Assembly (NCBI GenBank): GCA_020348365.1
Contig: CP070749.1
Location: 1,039,308 to 1,051,012 of the forward strand
Reading direction: 5' to 3'
DNA from: Candidatus Bathyarchaeota archaeon
Lineage (GTDB): Archaea > Thermoproteota > Bathyarchaeia > Bathyarchaeales > Bathyarchaeaceae
DNA: 11,705 bases
Position 1 is the first letter of the stretch. The number at the start of each line of letters is the position of its first letter. The translations under genes were made by a program, and so were the position numbers. This document shows, piece after piece, positions 1 to 5,133 of this stretch. The notes beneath the pieces were generated by a model. The model made no database searches. It saw nothing but the letters and a program-made list of their open reading frames with translations, and had not been told where the DNA came from.

Positions 1-1248
1 TTATAACATGACTCTTATGCTCTCGTCGGTTATTTCCGAGAGGGCATTCTCCAATTCTCTCTTCTTTTGTTCAATACTTTCGAGTTCTGCTTTGTGTCTT
101 CTCTCTGAAGCAGCCATCCTTGAATCGGCGAGTTGCCTTTGTTTCTTCAATTTGTTCAGGTTCTCTTCAAGTTCTGTCTGTCTTCTTTTGGTAGCCGCTA
201 CAGTTTTGGTTGCTAGGAGCTGTTGTTTTCTGGATAAGGCTTGACTGCAGCTTTTGTGTAGTGAGGTCAAGGCGTCCTTGTTGAGAATCTCGTTGATCTG
301 TTCCTGAGCTCTTCTCAAGCGACTTCTCTTTAGTTTCAGTTTTCCCTTTGCCACAGCATCATTCATTCCTTGGAGGATTCTTCTGAGCTGAGGGTATCCC
401 TCTTCTTCGGTTGCTAGGGCTTCGAATGGATTCCGCACGTAATGGTTGAGTTTTCTTGTTTCTTCAAGTGGGAGGCGAGATCCTGGGCCTTGAACCAGTT
501 TCTGGAATTTCAGGAAGGGCTTTTGGAGGTGACGTATATGGAGTTTCACCGTTTCGTCTAACTTGTTGATCTCTGTGTTCACCTGAGCTAGCTCGCTCAC
601 CTCTTCTGCGCTTCCAATTGATGCTATTCTCCCTTCAATTTCGCCGATTCTTTTCTCGACAATCTCTCTTTTGGAATCGATTTGTCCTTTTCGTTGCTTG
701 ATTTCATCCAGCCCGTTTAGAGACCTAAGCAGCTTGTCGACCATAACAATTGAGTCTTCCACGGCCTTAGCCTCTGCGTATCCGTGTAATGAATAATCGC
801 GCAGTTTCTTGAGCGAGTCCAAGGCTTTCTTTAGCGCCATGTCAAATCTTCTGCGATCAAAGATGAAATAGGGAGATATCAGACGAAATCGCTTCGCTCT
901 TTCTCGTCCAATCGTTTCAAATGACTTCTCCAAGTCCCCGCGTAATGTTTGAAGGGTTTCATATGTGTAAGAGTTTGGGATATCCTGTTCGTCTATCGTG
1001 TCTATGATATCTCTGGCGAATTTATACGCTGTTCTCGCTCTACGGTAAGTTTTGGGACTGCTCTTGAGCATCTCTTTTTCGCTGTTTTCGAGCAGTTTCT
1101 CAGAGCTGCCGCGAAGCTCTTCCAGTCTATTTCTTGTATCACTGAGTAGGTTTGCCCCTTCTATTCTGATGGGCTCAAGGATAGAAGAGGTTTCCTCCTC
1201 CAGCCATGTTTTCAGTTCTCTGACCGAAATCTCAAGCGTTTCAGGCAT
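1..1248 (-). CDS. Coiled-coil protein of unknown function
   Basis: A complete 415-residue protein: its TAA stop occupies the first three bases of the window and its ATG is at 1246-1248. I do not recognise the family. The sequence is very rich in Glu, Lys, Arg, Leu and Gln, with heptad-like stretches near residues 40-60, 180-245 and 340-410, so long coiled coils are likely. A less charged central stretch (about residues 118-160, with ISPYFIFDRRRFD) may be a small folded domain. There is no signal peptide, membrane segment, Walker A motif or obvious catalytic signature. An SbcC/SMC-like ATPase is unlikely because no nucleotide-binding motif is visible. The start has only a weak purine-rich upstream sequence, so a short or absent leader is possible. 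It is divergent from the mtrH-like gene, and nothing ties it to C1 metabolism. Coding status is confident; function is unknown. Confidence 0.8.
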   Translation of the reverse strand: MPETLEISVRELKTWLEEETSSILEPIRIEGANLLSDTRNRLEELRGSSEKLLENSEKEMLKSSPKTYRRARTAYKFARDIIDTIDEQDIPNSYTYETLQTLRGDLEKSFETIGRERAKRFRLISPYFIFDRRRFDMALKKALDSLKKLRDYSLHGYAEAKAVEDSIVMVDKLLRSLNGLDEIKQRKGQIDSKREIVEKRIGEIEGRIASIGSAEEVSELAQVNTEINKLDETVKLHIRHLQKPFLKFQKLVQGPGSRLPLEETRKLNHYVRNPFEALATEEEGYPQLRRILQGMNDAVAKGKLKLKRSRLRRAQEQINEILNKDALTSLHKSCSQALSRKQQLLATKTVAATKRRQTELEENLNKLKKQRQLADSRMAASERRHKAELESIEQKKRELENALSEITDESIRVML

Positions 1249-1273
1249 GAGCTCTGCCCACTCATCTCTTAAA

Positions 1274-1289
1274 AATGAGCCATCTCATT
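1274..1289. promoter_or_regulatory. Inverted repeat in the divergent promoter region
   Basis: Perfect 6-bp arms AATGAG and CTCATT are separated by 4 bases, 26 bases upstream of the coiled-coil protein start. An AT-rich TATA-like stretch for that gene (1287-1296, read on the minus strand) overlaps the outer end of the repeat. This would place the repeat between TATA and transcription start, a usual site for an archaeal repressor. The role is inferred; arms this short could be chance. Confidence 0.3.
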
Positions 1290-1341
1290 AAAATCTTTTC
1301 AGCGCATGCATTATTGAAGAATTCTAACAAATCATAAGCCG

Positions 1342-1349
1342 TTATATCT
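1342..1349 (+). promoter_or_regulatory. TATA-like box of the mtrH-like gene
   Basis: The sequence TTATATCT lies about 45-50 bases upstream of the TTG start of the methyltransferase gene. Archaeal transcription begins about 25 bases after the box, so the start would fall near 1370. That leaves a leader of about 20 bases holding the G-rich ribosome-binding site (GGGGG at 1382-1386). No factor B recognition element was clear. Confidence 0.4.
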
Positions 1350-1392
1350 TAGAAGTCTTCTATCAATTAAAGTGTGATTATGGGGGTTCAGG

Positions 1393-2316
1393 TTGCTTAC
1401 ATTCGAGACTGAACAAAAGATTTTTGAAATAGGTGGTTTCAAGATTGGCGGGCAGCCGGGACAGTTACCTACCGTCCTGATAGGAAACCTCTTCTATAGA
1501 GGAATGCCCGAAGTCTCTGACCATAAACAGGGAGCATTTGATGAAAAGTCCGTGTTGAGTTGGATTCGTAGCGCAGAGGAGCTCTCTGAGAGGACAGGCG
1601 TTCCGCATTTCCTAGACATTATGGCCGCCCATCCCGAGGCAATGAGAAACTATGTTACATTCATCTCTGATCATAGCGAGAGCGTGTTTCTCATAGACGG
1701 AGCAGATCTAGAGACCCGCGTTGCCGGCTTATCGGTTGTGGGCGAACTCGGCTTGCAGAACAGAATGATCTTGAACGGGGTTTTTCCTCAGATATCGGAA
1801 GAAGAGATAGAAGCCATCCGCGGGTCAGGCATGGCCTCGGCTATTGTATTCGCGTATAACGAGATGGACTTCTCGGCTGAGGGGAGAACTTCTGCGTTGA
1901 GGGGCTTTGGTCAACAGGCTGGTTTGCTTGAGATTGCAGATAGAGCTGGCATTGAGAATCTTCTGGTGGATACTATAGTCTTTGATGTCCCAAGCATAAC
2001 TTACGCGGCTGAGGCAATCAAGCTTGTTAAGGGGGAGTTGGGATATCCGTCGGGTTGCTCCCCTGCTAACGCTACCTACTGCTTGAGAGGGAAACAGGAC
2101 AAGCGACTGGTACCGGAATTCACTGCGTATAATGCTTCTGTGCACTCTGTTGCTCAGTTTTGTGGCGCAGACTTCCTCATCTACGGACCGGTCAAACAGG
2201 CGAAGAACATTATTCCTACATGCGCGATGAATGATGCGCTTCTTGCCTACTATAACATGAAGAAACTCGGAGTTAAGCCTCTCATCTCCACCCATCCGCT
2301 CTACAAGATCCTTTGA
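1393..2316 (+). CDS. mtrH: MtrH-family methyl-H4MPT:corrinoid methyltransferase
   Basis: This 307-residue protein belongs to the tetrahydromethanopterin S-methyltransferase subunit H family. It catalyses methyl transfer between tetrahydromethanopterin and the cobalt of a corrinoid protein, in the cytoplasm. Family signatures visible include GGQPGQLPTVLIGNLFY (residues 19-35), FDEKSVLSWI (49-58), LVDTIVFDVPS (191-201) and YPSGCSPANA (218-227), spread over a full-length TIM-barrel sequence. The start is TTG at 1393: an in-frame TGA lies at 1375-1377 and no ATG or GTG comes before it, while a GGGGG ribosome-binding site sits just upstream. No mtrA-G genes are present, so it is unlikely to be part of the energy-conserving membrane Mtr complex. 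A corrinoid-protein homologue and mch are about 3 kb away. The likely role is exchanging methyl groups between H4MPT and a soluble corrinoid protein, for methyl-compound use or acetyl-CoA synthesis. Family call is strong; partner and direction are inferred. Confidence 0.9.
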   Translation: MLTFETEQKIFEIGGFKIGGQPGQLPTVLIGNLFYRGMPEVSDHKQGAFDEKSVLSWIRSAEELSERTGVPHFLDIMAAHPEAMRNYVTFISDHSESVFLIDGADLETRVAGLSVVGELGLQNRMILNGVFPQISEEEIEAIRGSGMASAIVFAYNEMDFSAEGRTSALRGFGQQAGLLEIADRAGIENLLVDTIVFDVPSITYAAEAIKLVKGELGYPSGCSPANATYCLRGKQDKRLVPEFTAYNASVHSVAQFCGADFLIYGPVKQAKNIIPTCAMNDALLAYYNMKKLGVKPLISTHPLYKIL

Positions 2317-2363
2317 CGAGAATCCAGTTTTGCGAGTACACGCATGCACACATGGGTGGGTGT

Positions 2364-3479
2364 CTACTTCAATCTCTTCTCTGCCTCTTTGAGCATGGTG
2401 ATTACTGGTAGGTGATAAGGACATTCTTCCTCGCATTTCCCACATTCTGTACAGCTGTTCACTTTTGTCCCCAGTTTCGGATATTGTTGTCTGGTCCATT
2501 CTTGTATATTGTAGAAAGTGTAGTGATTAGCCCACCTCAGAATCGTCGGTATCTCCACTCCGTCGGGACATGGCATGCACAATCGGCATTCTCGGCAGAA
2601 TGGTTCGGGTGGGAGTTGCCCAAACCTGTAGCTTCTCTTCTCTTCGGAGGTGAGGCCGCGGAACTCCTCTGCAACCTTAACAAGGTGATCCACCTGTGCT
2701 GTTGAGCGTAGTCCTGGTATGACCGTGTCTACGTTGTGGGCCAGCACGAACCTTAGTGAGCGATGGGCTCTCTCAGACCCGTCTCTTCCGAAATGGGGAA
2801 TGAACTCTGATAGATCAGGCCAGTCCTGCTCGGGTTTGCCCAGAAAGCGAGCGCCCCACTGAGGATACTGTAGCGGAGCGCCGCATCCTCCTAATGGCTT
2901 CATAATCACAATTCCCACGTCAAGTTCTCTGGCGTAGGGGATCAGTTTCTCGGCTGCTCTTCTCTCAAGCACGTTCAGGGGCACAAGGACTGTGTCGAAC
3001 TTCCCAGTTTCTATAGCCTTCTCCAGAACGTATGGGTTGTGTCCACTGATTCCAATGTAGCCGATTTTTCCCTGGCTTTTTGCCTCTTCAAGAGCAGCTA
3101 GAGATCCTTCGGAACCCATGGCCTTCTTCAGGATTTCTTCGGTGTCAATGCCGTGGAGCTGAACGAGGTCTATTCGATCTGTCTGGAGATTTCTTAGACT
3201 CTGCTTGATGCCTGCTCTAGCAGCTTCCTCCTTGGTCCTTTGATGGGTTTTTGTGGCTATTACCACCTCGTCTCTCACATTCTTCAATGCGGCACCAATC
3301 TTTTCTTCACTGTCACCGTAGGCTCTGGCGGTGTCGAAATAGTTGATGCCTTGTTCATAGGCATATCTTACTACTTTCTCTGCTTCCTCTCTAGAGAGGG
3401 CTATTATTGGAATGCCTCCGAAGCCTGCAACTGAAACGTGTAAATCTGTCCTTCCGAGTCTTCTTTTCTGCATAATCAT
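2364..3479 (-). CDS. Aldo/keto reductase with C-terminal 2x[4Fe-4S] ferredoxin domain
   Basis: A 371-residue oxidoreductase. Residues 1-285 form an aldo/keto reductase barrel with the usual tetrad visible: Asp49 and Tyr54 in YFDTARAYG, Lys77 in VVIATKTH, and His109 in LVQLHG. The C-terminus carries two Cys clusters, CRECRLCMPCP (Cys295, 298, 301, 304) and CTECGKCEEECP (Cys343, 346, 349, 353), the pattern for two [4Fe-4S] centres. Proteins of this architecture are common in anaerobic archaea and bacteria; their substrates are generally unknown, and exchange of electrons between NAD(P)H, a carbonyl or flavin partner and ferredoxin is plausible. The ATG at 3477-3479 is used; a second ATG two codons in is an alternative. 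It converges on the mtrH-like gene with a 47-base gap and does not belong to the fwd operon. A decayed gene fragment lies directly upstream. Confidence 0.9.
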   Translation of the reverse strand: MIMQKRRLGRTDLHVSVAGFGGIPIIALSREEAEKVVRYAYEQGINYFDTARAYGDSEEKIGAALKNVRDEVVIATKTHQRTKEEAARAGIKQSLRNLQTDRIDLVQLHGIDTEEILKKAMGSEGSLAALEEAKSQGKIGYIGISGHNPYVLEKAIETGKFDTVLVPLNVLERRAAEKLIPYARELDVGIVIMKPLGGCGAPLQYPQWGARFLGKPEQDWPDLSEFIPHFGRDGSERAHRSLRFVLAHNVDTVIPGLRSTAQVDHLVKVAEEFRGLTSEEKRSYRFGQLPPEPFCRECRLCMPCPDGVEIPTILRWANHYTFYNIQEWTRQQYPKLGTKVNSCTECGKCEEECPYHLPVITMLKEAEKRLK

Positions 3480-3510
3480 CAGGCGCCTTTACTCAGGATG
3501 AGACGGAAAT

Positions 3511-3520
3511 CCTATAAAAA
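3511..3520 (-). promoter_or_regulatory. TATA-like box of the aldo/keto reductase gene
   Basis: Read on the minus strand this is TTTTTATAGG, about 32-41 bases upstream of the reductase ATG, which would put transcription start only a few bases before the start codon. No strong ribosome-binding site precedes the ATG, in keeping with a nearly leaderless message. The box overlaps the stop codon of the decayed small-gene remnant, so the promoter may have arisen within the degraded sequence. Confidence 0.4.
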
Positions 3521-3550
3521 CCCGCACTCACGCATCAATGCAGAATCCAT
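3512..3550 (-). pseudogene. Remnant of a second copy of the 81-residue small gene
   Basis: A 12-codon open frame, MDSALMRECGFL, begins at an ATG in 3548-3550. Its first ten bases (ATGGATTCTG) equal the first ten bases of the intact small gene at 4885-5130. With a two-residue gap it continues to match (MDSEVRLWLEC against MDSALMREC) before a TAG at 3512-3514. It starts 6 bases after the stop of the corrinoid-protein remnant, while the intact pair is separated by 3 bases. The short length makes it weak evidence alone; the conserved order with the adjacent remnant is what supports the call. Confidence 0.5.
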
Positions 3551-3556
3551 TATTCC

Positions 3557-3658
3557 CTAATCCGCAGGTTCATCCTTAATGCTCTCAAGCAGAAGCCTGA
3601 CTTTGCTGACACAATCTGTCGGAAAAGCGTCAATGTTGTGGAGTTTGTATCCACGCAT
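3557..3658 (-). pseudogene. Remnant C-terminus of a second corrinoid-binding protein
   Basis: The minus strand encodes about 33 residues ending at TAG (3557-3559) that align with the last 35 residues of the corrinoid-protein homologue at 5134-5802. The remnant segment IDAFPTDCVSKVRLLLESIK aligns with VDAYARDAWDCVRKVKLLLN and beyond. At the DNA level bases 3587-3617 and 5167-5197 match at about 26 of 31 positions. Similarity stops at a GCATGCATGC palindrome (3655-3664), and upstream the frame soon meets a TAG. No cap domain or B12-binding motif remains, so the piece cannot be a working corrinoid protein. It is best read as the tail of a duplicated or once-tandem corrinoid gene that has decayed. 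Very recent partial duplication is less likely because the sequences have clearly diverged. Confidence 0.7.
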
Positions 3659-3664
3659 GCATGC
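3655..3664. repeat. GCATGCATGC palindrome
   Basis: Ten-base perfect palindrome, the longest of a set of GCATGC sites in the non-coding stretches of this window (others at 1304-1309, 2342-2347, 3729-3734, 4229-4234, 4237-4242 and 4866-4871). It marks the point where similarity between the corrinoid remnant and the intact gene ends. Confidence 0.5.
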
Positions 3665-3692
3665 AGTATTCATGTTTGCATACTAATAGCAG

Positions 3693-3702
3693 TTTATAAA
3701 AG
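3693..3702 (+). promoter_or_regulatory. TATA box of the 106-residue protein gene
   Basis: TTTATAAAAG is a near-consensus archaeal TATA box. Transcription would begin about 25 bases downstream, near 3722-3728, giving a leader of about 50 bases that ends in a very strong ribosome-binding site. Confidence 0.65.
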
Positions 3703-3713
3703 GGTAAAATTGT

Positions 3714-3739
3714 TTCTTGCGGCATATAGCATGCAAGAA
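3714..3739. promoter_or_regulatory. Inverted repeat across the predicted transcription start
   Basis: Perfect 7-bp arms TTCTTGC and GCAAGAA are separated by 12 bases. The centre is about 25-33 bases after the TATA box, so the repeat covers the predicted transcription start of the 106-residue protein gene. This is a typical place for a dimeric repressor to bind. If transcribed in full it could instead form a leader hairpin. The spacer contains GCATAT, and one GCATGC site overlaps the right arm. Confidence 0.45.
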
Positions 3740-3760
3740 GTTTGAGGCAGTCAAGAAAAA

Positions 3761-3768
3761 GGAGGTGA
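3761..3768 (+). promoter_or_regulatory. Strong ribosome-binding site
   Basis: GGAGGTGA, a full match to the archaeal anti-Shine-Dalgarno complement, ends 5 bases before the ATG at 3774. It is the best ribosome-binding site in the window and fixes the start of the 106-residue protein. It suggests high expression. Confidence 0.85.
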
Positions 3769-3773
3769 GTTGA

Positions 3774-4094
3774 ATGGCACGATTCTTGGTATTGGCGCGT
3801 GCTAATTGGTCAGCACCATGGCCTACAGATCCCTCTGAGGAGCTAAAAATGGAAAAGAGGTATTATGAGGCTGCAGAAGAAGCTATGAAGAAGGGCGAGA
3901 TTGAGGATATTGGCTTCTTCGCTGATGGACAATCAGGATTCATGATTGTTAAAGGAGAAGCAACAGATGTCTACAGGATATTACTCGAGAATCCCTACTA
4001 TGACTATGAGATACACGAGATCATACCATTAGCGAAAGCTAAGGAAATCGAAATAGCAGTTTTGGAAGATATGGTTAAAGCAGCAAACAAGTAG
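3774..4094 (+). CDS. Small alpha/beta-barrel-like (YCII/muconolactone-isomerase-like) protein
   Basis: A complete 106-residue soluble protein. The pattern of an N-terminal strand (RFLVLARAN, residues 3-11), a long helix (about 19-40), two strands around IGFFADGQSGFMIVKG (47-62), a second helix (EATDVYRILLENP, 63-75) and a strand (YEIHEIIPL) is that of a ferredoxin-like dimeric alpha/beta barrel. YCII-like and muconolactone-isomerase-like proteins share this fold. I see no catalytic residues that would decide a reaction. It has its own TATA box, an inverted repeat over the predicted transcription start, a very strong ribosome-binding site and a hairpin at its stop codon. It is therefore probably a single-gene, well expressed and regulated transcript. 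The two minus-strand genes around it are not co-transcribed with it. Fold call is by pattern only. Confidence 0.85.
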   Translation: MARFLVLARANWSAPWPTDPSEELKMEKRYYEAAEEAMKKGEIEDIGFFADGQSGFMIVKGEATDVYRILLENPYYDYEIHEIIPLAKAKEIEIAVLEDMVKAANK

Positions 4095-4119
4095 CGTGCA
4101 TATCCTTAGTCATGCACGC
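4094..4119 (+). terminator. Hairpin at the stop codon of the 106-residue protein gene
   Basis: Perfect 8-bp arms GCGTGCAT and ATGCACGC enclose a 10-base loop. The left arm begins at the last base of the TAG stop. A TTTT tract follows at 4127-4130, a few bases past the stem. The position suggests a terminator or a 3'-end stabilising structure; archaeal terminators usually rely on T-tracts more than hairpins, so the role is inferred. Confidence 0.45.
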
Positions 4120-4277
4120 ATCTCCATTTTCTGGGCAGTATCTCTTGGAAGGGGGATTAGTGGTTTGTGGAGAAATCTTCTATGTCAAATAGAACTATGT
4201 TTCTCAAATCTTTAGTATAGGTTGCGCGGCATGCCTGCATGCATGTGCCAACAGACAAACCAATTATGGAATGGTAC

Positions 4278-4763
4278 TTAACCAAGCAAACATTTTGTTG
4301 CTTTAGGGCATGTCAAGCATTCATCTGGGATTGGAACGTATTTAGGATGCTCTCTCAAATATCCAAAGTATTGATTGCATTTTCCAGTGTCCTTTTTCTC
4401 TTCTGGATCAGTTTTTTTAGATGCGCGCCCGCCCAGGCTCTTAAACGGATTTCGTTCTGCAGAGTCTTTCTGCTTCGCAGTCGTAGTACCCAGTCTTGAC
4501 ATGCAATGTGGACAGGCCAGGTAGGCCCAAGATTGCTTGCTTGATAGGTCTGTCAGTTTTAAGGGGTTAGATATGGTTTTGCCGCACTTATCGTTAGGGC
4601 AGACGATCTCTCCAGATTTTCGTGAGGTTTCTGAGGAGGTGTCATTCTTTGTTTTGGTAGGTTTCGGTGAAGGGTCTACGTCTATCAGCTTGAATTTCTG
4701 GGTGAGTTGCTTACTGTCCTTACGTCTACGAAGCTGTTTCTTGAGTTTCTTCATGAACTCCAC
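4278..4763 (-). CDS. Double Cys4-cluster (zinc-ribbon-like) protein
   Basis: A 161-residue basic protein with two Cys clusters. The N-terminus is strongly basic (KKLKKQLRRRK, residues 5-15), then a low-complexity Ser/Thr/Lys linker. The first cluster is CPNDKC (Cys55, Cys60) with CPHC (Cys84, Cys87), like a zinc ribbon. The second is at the C-terminus: Cys129 in CNQYFGYLREHP, then CLTC (Cys149, Cys152) and Cys158. A Cys-GYL-IP-CLxC-C tail of this kind recurs in archaeal proteins of unknown role, to my recollection. Zinc binding is most likely; an Fe-S cluster at the C-terminus is possible. The start shown is GTG at 4761-4763, preceded by GAGTGA; the ATG three codons later is an alternative. 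It lies downstream of the fwd-mch-corrinoid operon, 121 bases after the small gene, and could be read through from it. Confidence 0.75.
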   Translation of the reverse strand: MEFMKKLKKQLRRRKDSKQLTQKFKLIDVDPSPKPTKTKNDTSSETSRKSGEIVCPNDKCGKTISNPLKLTDLSSKQSWAYLACPHCMSRLGTTTAKQKDSAERNPFKSLGGRASKKTDPEEKKDTGKCNQYFGYLREHPKYVPIPDECLTCPKATKCLLG

Positions 4764-4884
4764 GTATTATTCACTCTATTCCGAGATTGACAAAAAGATT
4801 GCGAATTCTTAATCAGTATTTCCAGTGCATACAAGCAAGACTTTCTTCGATATATTGATTACCATGCATGCGCCGTGTGCCTAT

Positions 4885-5130
4885 TCAGGCTTCCGCGACC
4901 TTGTGAAAGCCGCAGTTACACTTCTGAGATTTAAGATATTTCTCCCAGCTGCTCCATTCGTGTTCGGCGTCTTCTTTGCAGTGGTCGGGAACCTTAGACT
5001 CATAGTGCTCTTTCAGAATGGTTAATTCCTCTTGCTCCGCCACAACCTCACTCATGAACCGTTCAAAAAACCGTCTTAGAGCATCAGACTCCGCCAAGCA
5101 CTCAAGCCAAAGCCTAACCTCAGAATCCAT
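4885..5130 (-). CDS. 81-residue Cys/His-rich protein paired with the corrinoid-protein gene
   Basis: I do not recognise this family. It is an 81-residue acidic, helical protein with a C-terminal Cys/His-rich part: His42, His50, Cys51, His57, and CNCGFH (Cys71, Cys73, His76). This could hold a metal. There is no signal peptide or membrane segment. The ATG at 5128-5130 starts only 3 bases after the TAG of the corrinoid-protein gene, so the two are translated from the same message. The same junction, a corrinoid C-terminus then an ATGGATTCTG start, is found in decayed form at 3512-3658. That suggests the two genes travelled as a unit. A role as partner, chaperone or activator of the corrinoid protein is inferred from this alone. 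The gene is last in the apparent fwd-mch operon. Confidence 0.75.
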   Translation of the reverse strand: MDSEVRLWLECLAESDALRRFFERFMSEVVAEQEELTILKEHYESKVPDHCKEDAEHEWSSWEKYLKSQKCNCGFHKVAEA

Positions 5131-5133
5131 GCG

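Noticed and set aside
1825..2499. 224-codon open frame on the minus strand
   Set aside because: It is antisense to the mtrH-like gene and overlaps the end of the reductase gene; its composition (Arg, Ser and Cys rich) has no recognisable family, whereas both overlapped genes do.
4120..4277. Possible small gene or RNA in the convergent gap
   Set aside because: Both strands were read; only GCATGC palindromes and AT-rich sequence were seen, with no start supported by a ribosome-binding site and no tRNA-like fold.
4537..4812. 91-codon open frame on the plus strand
   Set aside because: It is antisense to the Cys4 protein gene, with a hydrophobic, Ser/Phe-rich composition expected from the complement of Lys/Arg-rich codons; no ribosome-binding site was noted.
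4764..4884. Possible terminator of the fwd-mch-corrinoid operon
   Set aside because: A short T-run is present on the minus strand (complement of 4792-4798) and a GCATGC site near 4866, but there is no convincing stem-loop and the T-run is about 90 bases past the stop.
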